Source: JBIKLM01 sp044375105
Lineage (GTDB): Bacteria > Planctomycetota > UBA1135 > GCA-002686595
Assembly (NCBI GenBank): GCA_044375105.1
Contig: JBILNK010000007.1
Coordinates: 1 to 53,973 of the forward strand
Reading direction: 5' to 3'
DNA length: 53,973 nt
In this document: positions 42,300-51,151 of the stretch, piece after piece
Numbering within the stretch: the stretch's first letter is position 1
Layout: each line of letters begins with the position of its first letter
Translations under genes and position numbers: made by a program
The notes under the pieces: generated by a model
Database searches by the model: none
Told to the model about the DNA's origin: nothing
What the model saw: the letters and a program-made list of their open reading frames with translations, nothing else

Positions 42300-42908
42300 T
42301 CAGTCGCTGCTGCCCGCAGGAATGTACGGCTGGCCGCCCGCTCCGAAGACGATTATCACTTCTTCGCGGAGATTTGGAGAGACGTATCCGCTGGCCTGCG
42401 CGTCGATCGGGCCCGTGCTGCTTCGGGCGAGCAGCCGCAGAGTCCCGTCGCCCTGCGGATAGGCGCGGCGATAGCGCACCGAGCTTGCCGGTAAAACGCC
42501 CAAATCGATTCGTATCCCGGGTCCCACCAGGGTCAGTTCCTCGACGGTCTCCGGCCCCTGGTTGTGCAGCCAGACATGCACGCAACCATCGGCGGCCATA
42601 CCGATCGCATGCAGCAGCCAGACCGCCGGTCCATTGAGCAGCATCAGCGCCCAGGTCCAGAGAAAGCGCCGACGGCTATGGCGCTCGTCGAGCCTCGCGG
42701 TCCGCGCTTGCGAGCGATACCAGCACAAGCACACAAACCCTGCGCCGAGCGGCACCCAAGCGCCCGCCGCGAGCCAGCTCCAGGCGGTCTGATACCAACC
42801 CGTTCCACCCTCCCCATACCCCTGCCAAGCGAACCAACCCACCAGCAGACCCGCCAGCAACGTCGGTGTCGAACACAGTCCAATGGCACACGCCAGCCGC
42901 CGTTGCAT
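42300..42908 (-). CDS. small membrane protein with extracytoplasmic domain
   Basis: The 202-residue protein has three hydrophobic segments (LACAIGLCSTPTLLAGLLVG, AAGAWVPLGAGFVCLCW and TWALMLLNGPAVWLLHAIGM), then a beta-rich domain with VHVWLHNQGPETVEELTLVG that looks Ig-like. I do not recognise a family. A -10-like TAAAAT lies 6 bases before ATG 42908, which implies a leaderless mRNA. Confidence 0.6.
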   Translation of the reverse strand: MQRRLACAIGLCSTPTLLAGLLVGWFAWQGYGEGGTGWYQTAWSWLAAGAWVPLGAGFVCLCWYRSQARTARLDERHSRRRFLWTWALMLLNGPAVWLLHAIGMAADGCVHVWLHNQGPETVEELTLVGPGIRIDLGVLPASSVRYRRAYPQGDGTLRLLARSSTGPIDAQASGYVSPNLREEVIIVFGAGGQPYIPAGSSD

Positions 42909-42914
42909 GACCGC

Positions 42915-42920
42915 ATTTTA
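42915..42920 (-). promoter_or_regulatory. -10-like TAAAAT adjacent to start codon
   Basis: On the reverse strand TAAAAT is followed by 6 bases and the ATG at 42908. This spacing places the transcription start at or near the A of ATG. Confidence 0.4.
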
Positions 42921-43324
42921 GCCCGGCAGTACAGTTCTTGCCCATGGGCAGAGCTCTGACTGGACGCGCACGGGATGGCCTGGAGCTCGGTTTCGGACGG
43001 CGAAACGACCTTACGCCAGGCGCTTGCCTAGCGGGTATTCTGCGCAGAGCCGCGCGGATTCATTGCCCCAGCCCGGTGACCTCAGACCGCCGGAGGATCC
43101 CGCCCGGCGGCACGCTGGCGCCTTGGGCTGGACCCCCTAAACCGACGCTGATCAGCCGAGATGAAGCCGACTCGCCTGCGTCTTTTCCGTCGGCCCAGCC
43201 CGCTCCCAGGCCTACCGTTCGGCGGCCGCAATGGCTCGGATCGACGCTACAGCCGAGCGCGGGGCACCCAAGGTCGACTTTCCAGCCGCGGGGCAGCCCG
43301 GACGCGGAGAACCGGCTCGAAGCG
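42921..43324. other. 404-base divergent intergenic region
   Basis: No gene or repeat is recognised. The frame of rsmH is open through it, but the sequence (rich in Arg, Pro, Ala, Gly) does not look coding, and rsmH similarity starts only after 43337. Confidence 0.4.
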
Positions 43325-43330
43325 TATGCT
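43325..43330 (+). promoter_or_regulatory. -10-like TATGCT adjacent to rsmH start
   Basis: TATGCT ends 6 bases before ATG 43337, the same geometry as for the divergent gene at 42908. It helps choose this start. Confidence 0.4.
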
Positions 43331-43336
43331 CGGGCG

Positions 43337-44425
43337 ATGAGCGCGGCGGACCCTCAACCGAGCCGTAGGCGGCGGCCGCGCTACCGCGGGACGCACCCGC
43401 GGCGTTTCGAAGAGAAGTACAAGGAACACGACCCGCAACGCTACGCGGAGGATGTCGCCAAGGTCCTGGCCGCGGGCCGGACGCCAGCCGGCAGCCACCG
43501 ACCGATCCTAGTGGCTGAGGTGGTCGCGGCCTTGGCGCCGCGGCCGGGCCAGATCCTGGTGGATTGCACCCTGGGATACGGGGGCCACGCGCGCGCGCTG
43601 CTCGAGCTGCTGGTCCTCAGCGGCGGGAGCGGCCCAGCCGGGCGCTTGATCGGCCTGGATGCGGATCCGATCGAGCTGCAGCGCACGCGCGAGCGCCTGG
43701 GGGCGCTCGGCTACGGCCCGCCGCTCTTCGAAGCGCGCCGCAGCAACTTCGCCGGGCTGCCCCAGGTGCTGGCGGAGCTGGGCATCGCGGGGGTCGACGG
43801 CCTGCTCGCGGACCTGGGCGTCTCTTCGATGCAGCTCGACGACCCCCAGCGCGGCTTCAGCTACAAGCTGGACGGCCCGCTCGACCTGCGGCTCAATCCG
43901 AGCCGCGCGCCCTCGGCAGCCCAATGGCTGGGCAGGGCCAGCCAGCGCGAACTGGCGGCGGCCTTGAGGGCCCACGCGGACGAACCCGAGGCCGACCTGC
44001 TCGCCGGCGGCCTGCTGCGCTGGCGGGAGCAGCGGCCGATCGCACGCACCACCGAACTGGCCCTGGCCGTGCGGACGATCCTGGCGCAGCAGCGACCGCG
44101 CCTGGAACCGGAGCGGGTCGAGCTGACCGTGCGGCGCTGCTTCCAGGCCCTGCGGATCGCCGTCAACGACGAATTGGGGGCCCTCGATCGCCTCCTGGAG
44201 GCGCTGCCGGCATGCCTGGCGCCGGGCGCCCGGGCGGTGTTCCTCTCGTTCCACTCGGGCGAGGACCGCCGCATCAAGCAGGCCTTCCGCAACGGTCAAG
44301 AGCAGGGCCTCTACGCCCGAATCAGCTCCGAGGTACAGCGTCCGAGCGCGGCCGAACGACGCGAAAACCCGCGCAGTAAGAGCGCCAAGCTGCGCTGGGC
44401 CGAGCGCAGCCGGCAGCCCCTGTGA
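43337..44425 (+). CDS. rsmH: 16S rRNA m4C1402 methyltransferase
   Basis: The 362-residue enzyme methylates N4 of C1402 in 16S rRNA. It shows HRPILVAEVVAAL, SAM-binding VDCTLGYGGHARALLE, the GLDADPIEL strand, GLLADLGVSSMQLDDPQRGF, FQALRIAVNDEL and LSFHSGEDRRIKQAFR. A basic N-terminal extension of about 55 residues (RRRRPRYRGTHPRRFEEKYK, then DPQRYAEDVAKVLAAGRTPA) precedes the usual start. In most bacteria rsmH opens the cell-division dcw cluster, but here it stands alone, consistent with reduced dcw clusters in Planctomycetota. Confidence 0.94.
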   Translation: MSAADPQPSRRRRPRYRGTHPRRFEEKYKEHDPQRYAEDVAKVLAAGRTPAGSHRPILVAEVVAALAPRPGQILVDCTLGYGGHARALLELLVLSGGSGPAGRLIGLDADPIELQRTRERLGALGYGPPLFEARRSNFAGLPQVLAELGIAGVDGLLADLGVSSMQLDDPQRGFSYKLDGPLDLRLNPSRAPSAAQWLGRASQRELAAALRAHADEPEADLLAGGLLRWREQRPIARTTELALAVRTILAQQRPRLEPERVELTVRRCFQALRIAVNDELGALDRLLEALPACLAPGARAVFLSFHSGEDRRIKQAFRNGQEQGLYARISSEVQRPSAAERRENPRSKSAKLRWAERSRQPL

Positions 44426-44489
44426 AGCGCGCGCGCAGGCGCCCGAGACTCGCCCCTGCGGTCGCAGTCCCGCGTTGCAATGGAGCCGA

Positions 44490-45053
44490 TCAGCGTTGGC
44501 GTTCGGCCAGCAGCGCGGACAGGTCGAGTTCCGCTCGCAGCAGGGCAGCGTCCCCGTCGCCGCCGATCAGCGGCGCGGTCAAGGTCACACACCAGCGGCC
44601 AAACTCTGGATCGAAGTGCGGCGCGCCGATATAGCCGCGGACATCGCGGTGCACCCGGTCGAAGGCCGGCTGGCCGGCGCGAAGCGGCGAGGGACGGGCT
44701 CCGAGGCTGGCTGCGGGCGAGCCGTCGAGGCGTTCGATCGAAAGGCACAGCAGCCGCTCGGGGACTTCGCCGTAAAGCGCCAGTCGCGCGGTGCAGGCCC
44801 CCGCGCCAGCGGGTTCGGCGGACAGAGCCGCGGCCAACCCGCTCAGCCGTTCCAGGCTGCGCTCGAGCTCCGCGCGCACGAAACGCGGCAGGCGCGGGCC
44901 GGCGTTCTCGCGGGCGGCCGCGGTGCCTTCGGGCCGCAGGCTCAGGACCAGCAGCAGGGCAGCGGTGGAGAGGACGGGCAGGTGGGGCGACCAGCGCAGG
45001 GGACACCTCCGGGAAAGACCTGGGAAGTCCTTCCCAGGGGGTACGGGTTTCAT
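44490..45053 (-). CDS. membrane-anchored Cache-like sensor domain protein
   Basis: The 187-residue protein has one N-terminal span (SPHLPVLSTAALLLVLSLRP) and an extracytoplasmic part. A long helix (RAELERSLERLSGLAAALSA) leads to LCLSIERLDGSP, FDRVHRDVRGYIGAPHFDPE and WCVTLTAPLIGGDGDAALLR, the pattern of the ligand-binding half of a double Cache domain. No kinase, cyclase or chemotaxis output domain follows, so it would act alone or through a partner. It is 85 bases downstream of the Rieske gene on the same strand and may be in that operon. ATG 45053 is the most upstream reasonable start. Confidence 0.6.
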   Translation of the reverse strand: MKPVPPGKDFPGLSRRCPLRWSPHLPVLSTAALLLVLSLRPEGTAAARENAGPRLPRFVRAELERSLERLSGLAAALSAEPAGAGACTARLALYGEVPERLLCLSIERLDGSPAASLGARPSPLRAGQPAFDRVHRDVRGYIGAPHFDPEFGRWCVTLTAPLIGGDGDAALLRAELDLSALLAERQR

Positions 45054-45138
45054 CGGAAGCCCGCGCGAGGCGACCCAAGCGGAAACCGCCCCAGCGCCCG
45101 CTTTCGGCCCCGCCCCCGCTTGGGGGGGCCAGGGGCGG

Positions 45139-46930
45139 TCACAGGCGCCGGATGCCGGCGGGCTCGACCTGCAGGACGAGCAGGTCTCCGAGGGCCTGCC
45201 CCTGGCCCACGATTTCGACCGGCTCCGCCACGAAGGGCAGCACCGCCTGGTTGATGGCGCCACCGGACGCATCGACCAGCAGCCAGTAGGTGGCGCTGCC
45301 GTCGTCGCGCCGCACGCACGGCACCGGCGGGATGCCGCCGCGGATGCACAGCGAGGCGCAGGCGCGGTGGGACTCGAGCTCGCCGGGCTTCATGACGCCG
45401 AGGAAGCACTTGGAATCGACGATTTCCCCGCGCAGGCGCCGGGGGCCGAGCTCGCGCAGCCCGGTGGGTGCAGGCGCCCCCTCGGGAGCCGCAACCGGGA
45501 CGATCGAATCGGGCACGATCTCGAGCAGCGTGGCGCCGTCCCGGTGAGCCAAGCTGGCGGACAGGTTCACATAGCGGCCCTCGAAGGGCTCGGCCAGCTC
45601 GGCGGCCCCGTGTTTTCCCGGGGCCACGAGCAGATAACGCGAAAAACCTTCCGAACCCGGCCGAGGAACGGCCAGGTGCGGGGCCGGCGCCAGGCCGATC
45701 CAGCCCGAGAGGGTGCGGGGCTGGCCGAATTCGAAGTTGGCGCGGGCGAAGGGGGGGCTGCAAGGCCCCGGTCTGGGCCGAGAGCAGCAACAGCGGACCC
45801 GCGAACAGCGCGGCCCGTCGGCGCCAGGCGGCGCGCAGGGCGGGATCCGACTCGGCGGCGTAGCCCACGAAGAAGGGCTCTGGGGTCGCGGCGGAAGCAC
45901 TGGGGACCTCCAGCGGCTCAAGGGAACTGCCCGGGGGCAGCGGGCGCGGGTCGAGCTCGAGCTGACCCGCCGTGAGGCGCAGGCGGAATTGGGGCACCGC
46001 CTCCTGGAAGGGCTCCGGGGAGCGCCCGGACTCGAGGCGATATTCGTTGCCGTGCCAGGGGCAAACCGCGCAGCCGGCGCGCACGCGCCCCTCGCCCAAA
46101 GGACCGCTTTGGTGCTGGCAAACGCCGGAAAGCGCGAACAGCCGATCGCCGTCGCGGAATACCGCCACGCGCTCACCGCCGGCGACGACCAGCCGGGCCC
46201 GCCCGTCGGGGATCGAGGCGGGATCACCGATCGGCAACCAGCCACCGGGGGGCGCGGGGGACTCGACGTCCCTGGCGCGCTCGCGCCAGCCGGCCGTGAG
46301 CTGCACACCGGTCAGGGCCAGCGCCGGTGCGAGCAACACCGCCCAAGCGCCGGGGCGGGAGTCGTCCTGCAAAGGGCCGAGCGCCACGTGCAACACGACC
46401 AGCCAGTAGGCGCCGTAGACCGCGAGGTGCAGGCGCTTCCACACCGGGGCGCTCCATTGCGCCAGCCTGAAGTCATGGCTGGAGGCCGCCATCAGGAACA
46501 GGATCAGCAGCGCCGCCAGGCCAAGCCATTCGAAAGGGAACTGGCTGAGGCTGCCCGCGCGCGGATTGCTGACCAGCAGGCTGACCAGCGGATCGAGGGT
46601 CCCGAAGCCGTGGAACTGCAGCAGCGCGAAGCCGGCGTGGGCCGCCGCCAGCAGGAACATGGCCACGCCCAGGTGCCGGCGGTTGTAGAGCAGCGGCAGC
46701 CAGCGATCGTCCAGCCGGGCGAGGGGCCCGATGGCCAGGATCGCGGTCAGCAGCAAGAAGGCGCCCACCGCCAGGCCGCGGATCAGCAGGGTTTCCGCGG
46801 TGGCTTCGGGATGGCGCAGGGAACCCGAACCGACGAACAGCACGAGGTGCAAGCCGATCGCGGCCAGCAGCCACAGGTCGAAGCGGCGCTTGTAGGGATT
46901 CCAGGAGATGGCGCGATAGCCGAGGCCCAT
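45139..46930 (-). pseudogene. Rieske/ferric-reductase-like membrane protein, frameshifted at G7
   Basis: The first frame (from 46930) encodes six membrane segments of the ferric-reductase/MsrQ type, with heme-ligand-type His residues in RRHLGVAMFLLAAAHAGFAL and WKRLHLAVYGAYWLVVLHVA. A Rieske [2Fe-2S] domain follows (CQHQSG and CAVCPWHGNE). At a run of seven G (45751-45757, C7 on the coding strand) the frame is lost. Removing one base restores QPPFARANFEFGQPRTLSGW and a further 200 residues, including GEIVDSKCFLGVMKPGELES and HRACASLCIRGGIPP, down to the stop at 45139. Assembly error, true mutation and phase variation are all possible. It would be a membrane-bound electron-transfer protein. 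Confidence 0.75.
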
Positions 46931-46942
46931 GGTGTGCGGGAT

Positions 46943-47392
46943 TCAGCGCGGGTCCGGGGGCAGGTCGTAGGCCGCGAGCGCGCGCGCGTGGCCCAGGCTG
47001 TAGATCCACAGGCTTTGAAGTCCGGGAGGCAGCTCGCGGGGCAGCTCGAAATCGGACGAGATGCCGAGCAGGTGCGCATCAGCGGGCAGTCCCTGGGGTG
47101 CCTCGGGAGCACCGACCGGGGAGCCGTAGACCAGCACCTCCGGGGCCCCCGGGCCGGGCGGCGCGCCGAGGGCCAACCGACGGGGCCCCCCGCTGCCCCC
47201 AAGGGCCGGCGCCGGCGGGCCGCGCTGGAACCGCGCAGACCGCGTCCAGTCAGGGGCGGGCAACCTCGGGACGTGCTCGAGCAGCCATTCCCGACGGGGC
47301 CGCGTCCGCCAGGCCAGGGCCACCCCGGTCAGCCCGAGCAGCGCCCACAGGGCCAGCCAGACGGGACTCCGGCAGCGCAGGCTGCGGATCAG
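46943..47392 (-). CDS. single-span membrane protein of the Rieske operon
   Basis: About 149 residues. It begins with a hydrophobic segment (SPVWLALWALLGLTGVALAW) that is complete only if translation starts at the CTG at 47392, which overlaps the preceding TGA as CTGA; a GTG inside the span (47323) is the only conventional start nearby. The rest (RREWLLEHVPRLPAPDWTRS, then EVLVYGSPVG and LQSLWIYSLGHARALAAYDL) is a small periplasmic-type domain. No family is named. It ends 13 bases before the Rieske gene start, so cotranscription is likely. Confidence 0.5.
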   Translation of the reverse strand: MIRSLRCRSPVWLALWALLGLTGVALAWRTRPRREWLLEHVPRLPAPDWTRSARFQRGPPAPALGGSGGPRRLALGAPPGPGAPEVLVYGSPVGAPEAPQGLPADAHLLGISSDFELPRELPPGLQSLWIYSLGHARALAAYDLPPDPR

Positions 47393-47624
47393 CGCGGCTT
47401 CCCCGCCGCGAGGGCGCGCCTGTGGGCCGAGGCTTCGCCGGTCCGCGCCGCCAGCGCCAGAGCGTCCAGGGCTACAGGGCCGCGCTCAGGGGCCGGAGCA
47501 GCAACCGCAGACCGAGGGGTGCCCCAGCGGCCGCAGGATCGACCCGGTCGATCCCCAGGGTCACGAACAAACCGCCGACCAGACCTCCGGCCAACGCGTG
47601 AAGCTCGATCAAGGCTATCAGCAT
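47389..47624 (-). pseudogene. damaged small membrane protein gene
   Basis: From ATG 47624 the frame reads MLIALIELHALAGGLVGGLF, then GIDRVDPAAAGAPLGLRLLL, and stops at TAG (47472) where a Trp is expected. It continues as PWTLWRWRR, and in another frame ends with EASAHRRALAAGKPR. Span, GxDRxDPAA and GFRLL-like motif, Trp-rich second span and AHRR tail match a short two-span protein often placed before Rieske genes. One nonsense and one frame lesion indicate decay, unless the assembly is wrong here. Confidence 0.45.
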
Positions 47625-47939
47625 TTCGGCGAGCTCGAGCGGCACGGATCCGAGCGGGGTAGCGCGGGGCCAGGCAGCCGTCGCTGGCGCCACGAACGCA
47701 CCCCGGGGTGGGATCGGCCTCCAAACCCGCGGACAGATCTAGAAATCCCGCGAACCGGCGCCCTAACTTTAGCTTGTCGGCGTAGGCCCTGGACGCTTGC
47801 CCCGATCGAAGCCAGATCCGACTCCGATCGCTCCCCTGCCGATGAGCCAGCCCCCCCCCCAAGACCCCTCCCTGCGGGTTGCCACCCCCCGTACCCGGGC
47901 CGCCGACGCCGCGCTGGCCCATCGCCCGAGGTCTTCCTG
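47625..47939. other. 315-base divergent intergenic region
   Basis: It separates the Rieske-type operon (-) from the secretion-type operon (+). A less GC-rich patch at about 47740-47785 (CTAACTTTAGCTTGTCGG) is the best place for promoters of either direction. A run of ten C precedes the ABC gene at about 47852. No gene is seen. Confidence 0.4.
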
Positions 47940-49709
47940 ATGGCTGGCGGTTCGGCCGAAGGGGGCCACGGCCAGGGCGGCCACCACCTGACCGTCGGAG
48001 TCCAGGGGGTCCACCACGGGCACCACGGCCCCCACCCGGCGCTCCTCTACTTCGGCCTGCTGCGGCCCGAATGGCAGGAGCTCAAGGTCGTTCTCGTTTT
48101 CGCGGTCGGCACGGCCCTGCTTTCCCTGGCCGCGCCCCTCGCGATCGACGCGTTCCTCTCGAACGTGTTCTTCGGGACCCTGGTGCAGCCCCTGGTGATC
48201 CTGAGCGCGGGCCTGCTGGTCGCCTACATCCTGTCGGGCCTGTTCCAGGCCCTGCAGACCTGGGCCATCGAAGTCGTGCAGCGGCGCCTGTTCGTGCGCG
48301 TGGCCGGCGACTTCGCCCGGCGCCTGACCAACCTGCGCGCCGAATCCCTGGACGGCATCCACGGCCCGGAGCTGGTCAACCGCTTCCTGGAGGTCGTCAC
48401 CGTCCAGAAGAAGACCTCGGAGCTGATGCTCTACGCGGTCAACACGGTCCTGGCCTCGGCGTTGGGCATGGTGGTGCTGAGCCTGTTCCACCCAGCCCTG
48501 CTCGGCTTCGTGGCGATCCTGCTGGTGCTGTTGTTCGTGGTGGTGGTGGTGCTCGGCCGGCGCGCGGTGCGCACCGCGGTCGAAGAGTCGATGGCCAAGT
48601 TCGAGGTCCTGGCCTGGCTCGAAAACCTGATCAGCGAAGAGACCACCTTCGTGACGCGCACCGGCGGACTGTTCGCCCTGGAGCGCACCAACGATCTCTG
48701 CGAGCGCTACCTGCACCGGCGCAGCGGGCACTTCCGGATCCTGTTCACCCAGACGATCGGCTCGCTGTTCCTGCAGGCCTTCGCGGCCACGGCGATGCTG
48801 GCCGTGGGCGGCTGGCTGGTGATCAACCAGACCTTGACCCCGGGCCAGCTGGTGGCCAGCGAACTGATCGTCAGCGGCATCGCCGCCAACATCGGCAAGC
48901 TGGGCCCGATGCTGGCCTCCTGGTACGACGTGTGCGCAGCCGCGGACAAGTTGTACGTGGTCCTGGGGCTGCCCCAGGAGCGCCAGGGCGGCGAAGACAA
49001 TCCGCCCGGCGCGGCGTCCCATCAGATCGAGCTCAAGCGGGTCTCCTATGCCTACGCCGGCCAGCAGCCCCTGTTGAAGGACCTGGATCTCGACATCGCC
49101 GCCGGCGAGCACGTCGCGATCGAAGGCCTGCACGGTGCCGGGGTCAGCACCTTGCTCGAGCTGATCGCGGGCCGCCGCACCCCCACCACCGGCTACATCA
49201 CCTACGGCGGCGTCGACCTGCGCCAACTGCACCTGCGCGGCCTGCGCGAATCGGTCGTGCTGGTGCGCGACCCGGAGATCTTCGCGGGCACCGTGCTCGA
49301 GAACCTGCGCCTCGGCCGCGAGGACCTCGATCTCGCCAGCGTGCGAACCTCGCTCGAGCTGGTCGAGCTGTGGGAGCCCCTGATGGCCCTGCCGCAGGGT
49401 CTCGAAACGCGCCTCGACACCGGCGCGCCGAGCTTGGCCTCCAGCGAGGCCCTGCGCCTGACCTTGGCGCGCGCCCTGCTGCACCAGCCGCGCGTGCTGC
49501 TGCTGGACAAGGCCCTCGACGGCATCGATCACGACCTGCGCGAACGGGTCACGGAGGCGTTGCTGAGCCCCGAACGTGGCTGGACGGTGCTGATCGCCAG
49601 CGAGTACCGCGCGACCCTCGAGCGCTGCCCCCGCAAGATCGAACTGCCCGCGCCGCGATTTGCCCGCGCCATCACGGAAACCAGCGCCGACACCAATCGC
49701 CCGTCATGA
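47940..49709 (+). CDS. ABC half-transporter with degenerate ATPase domain
   Basis: The 589-residue protein has the fold of type I secretion ABC exporters. A His/Gly-rich start (residues 2-33, nine His) precedes a six-span ABC_membrane domain (about 55-340). The nucleotide-binding domain (about 360-570) has lost every catalytic motif. Walker A reads GLHGAGVST with V402 for Lys. The Q-loop reads VVLVRDPEIF with Arg for Gln, and the signature is LASSEAL (499-505) instead of LSGGQ. Walker B ends LLLDKALD with K524 for Glu, and the H-loop reads IASEYR without His. The frame and fold are otherwise intact, so this looks like selection for a pseudo-ATPase, not decay. ATGA overlap links it to the next gene. 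Confidence 0.85.
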   Translation: MAGGSAEGGHGQGGHHLTVGVQGVHHGHHGPHPALLYFGLLRPEWQELKVVLVFAVGTALLSLAAPLAIDAFLSNVFFGTLVQPLVILSAGLLVAYILSGLFQALQTWAIEVVQRRLFVRVAGDFARRLTNLRAESLDGIHGPELVNRFLEVVTVQKKTSELMLYAVNTVLASALGMVVLSLFHPALLGFVAILLVLLFVVVVVLGRRAVRTAVEESMAKFEVLAWLENLISEETTFVTRTGGLFALERTNDLCERYLHRRSGHFRILFTQTIGSLFLQAFAATAMLAVGGWLVINQTLTPGQLVASELIVSGIAANIGKLGPMLASWYDVCAAADKLYVVLGLPQERQGGEDNPPGAASHQIELKRVSYAYAGQQPLLKDLDLDIAAGEHVAIEGLHGAGVSTLLELIAGRRTPTTGYITYGGVDLRQLHLRGLRESVVLVRDPEIFAGTVLENLRLGREDLDLASVRTSLELVELWEPLMALPQGLETRLDTGAPSLASSEALRLTLARALLHQPRVLLLDKALDGIDHDLRERVTEALLSPERGWTVLIASEYRATLERCPRKIELPAPRFARAITETSADTNRPS

Positions 49710-51151
49710 GCAGCGTTGCCCACTCGACCGACGCGCCCCTGCCGGCCATCGAACTGGTCGGCGCCACGCGCTGGCTCAAGGCCTTCTCCTGGGGCCTGGC
49801 CATCGGCCTGGTCCTGCTGGCTGTCCTGCTGCTGCGCGTGCCCTGGCGCCAGAACCTGCCGGGTTTCGGGCGTGTGATCGAATTCGACCCGGTCAACCGC
49901 CCCATGCCGCTCCAGGCGCGCACCGACGGGTTGATCATGACCTGGCACGTGCGCGAAGGCGATCACGTCGAAGCTGGCCAGAAGATCGTGGACCTGGCCG
50001 ACAACGATCCCGAGATCCTGCAGCGCCTCGAGGAGCAGATGGCGGCGGCGGAAGCCAAGCGAGATGCGGCCCAGCGCAAGGTCGAGGCCTATTCGCGCCA
50101 GGTGGAAGAGGCCATGAGCGCGCGCGAAGCCGCGATCCGCATGGCGGACCACGATGTGGAGGCGGCCGTACAGAGTGTCGTCGCCGCGCGCCAGGAAATC
50201 GCCGTGGCCGAGGAGAACATCAAGCTCGCCGAATTCCAGCAGACCATGTTCGACGGGCTGATCGCCAAGGAGATCGCACCGGGCATCGAACTGGAGCGCG
50301 CGCGCCAGCAGCTCGGGGTCGAGAAGGCGCGCCTGGAAGCGCGCCGAGCCCAGGTCGCGGCCGCGGAAGCGAACCTGAGCGCCCGCCAAAGCGCCCGGCA
50401 GCGCATCGAGCGCGACGAACAGGTCAAGATCCAGGGGGCAACCGGTCTGCAGCGCAGCGCGGAAGGCGAGGTCGCCGAAGCGGATGCCAGTATCCAGCGC
50501 CTGAAGGTCACCCTGCAGCGCCAACGCCAGCAAGCCCTGGTGGCGCCGGTGGCGGGCACGGTGCAGAACCTGATGGCCAACGGACAAGGGGGCGGCTTCG
50601 TCAAGGCCGGCGCCAACCTGGCCATGCTCGTCCCGGACAGCGCCCAGCTCGCGGTCGAGCTGATCGTCGACGGCAACGACGTGACCTTCATCGAGGTCGG
50701 CTCGCACGTGCGCCTGCAGTTCGAGGGCTGGCCGGCGGTGCAGTTCGTCGGCTGGCCCAGCGCGGCGGTCGGCACCTTCGGCGGCAAGGTCGCCTTCGTC
50801 GACCGCTTCGATTCCGGCGACGGACAGTTCCGCGTGATGGTCCTGCCCGACGAGCGGCCCTTCTCGGAAGAGGAGAGCGCGATCGCGCAGGCGATGCGCG
50901 ACATGCTGACGATCCCGCCCGCGGTCACGCCCGAGAATCCCCACGCCTGGCCTGATGGGCGCTGGCTTCGTCAGGGCGTCAACGCCCGCGGCTGGGTCAT
51001 GCTCAAGGAAGTGCCGTTGTGGTTCGAGTTCTGGCGGCGCTTCAACGGCTTCCCGCCCAGCCTGGACAAGCCCAAGGAGTACGGCACGCCCAAGCTGGGT
51101 CGGTCCTCGATGGGCGACGACGCCAAGGACGCTGAGGACGGCGACAAATGA
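49706..51151 (+). CDS. HlyD-family periplasmic adaptor
   Basis: The 481-residue membrane fusion protein has one N-terminal span (AFSWGLAIGLVLLAVLLLRV), a biotinyl-lipoyl half-motif (DGLIMTWHVREGDHVEAGQK), a long coiled coil (about residues 115-270) and the return half (LVAPVAGTVQNLMANGQGGG followed by the VKAG element). The beta-barrel and a C-terminal extension of about 80 residues with acidic tail (DDAKDAEDGDK) follow. It should link the inner-membrane ABC protein to the outer-membrane factor. Both ends overlap its neighbours by ATGA. Confidence 0.88.
   Translation: MSSVAHSTDAPLPAIELVGATRWLKAFSWGLAIGLVLLAVLLLRVPWRQNLPGFGRVIEFDPVNRPMPLQARTDGLIMTWHVREGDHVEAGQKIVDLADNDPEILQRLEEQMAAAEAKRDAAQRKVEAYSRQVEEAMSAREAAIRMADHDVEAAVQSVVAARQEIAVAEENIKLAEFQQTMFDGLIAKEIAPGIELERARQQLGVEKARLEARRAQVAAAEANLSARQSARQRIERDEQVKIQGATGLQRSAEGEVAEADASIQRLKVTLQRQRQQALVAPVAGTVQNLMANGQGGGFVKAGANLAMLVPDSAQLAVELIVDGNDVTFIEVGSHVRLQFEGWPAVQFVGWPSAAVGTFGGKVAFVDRFDSGDGQFRVMVLPDERPFSEEESAIAQAMRDMLTIPPAVTPENPHAWPDGRWLRQGVNARGWVMLKEVPLWFEFWRRFNGFPPSLDKPKEYGTPKLGRSSMGDDAKDAEDGDK

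Noticed and set aside
45751..45757. Programmed frameshifting as the main explanation for the Rieske gene
   Set aside because: A C7 tract alone, without a recognised stimulatory structure or known family precedent, is more often an indel or sequencing error. It is kept only as an alternative.
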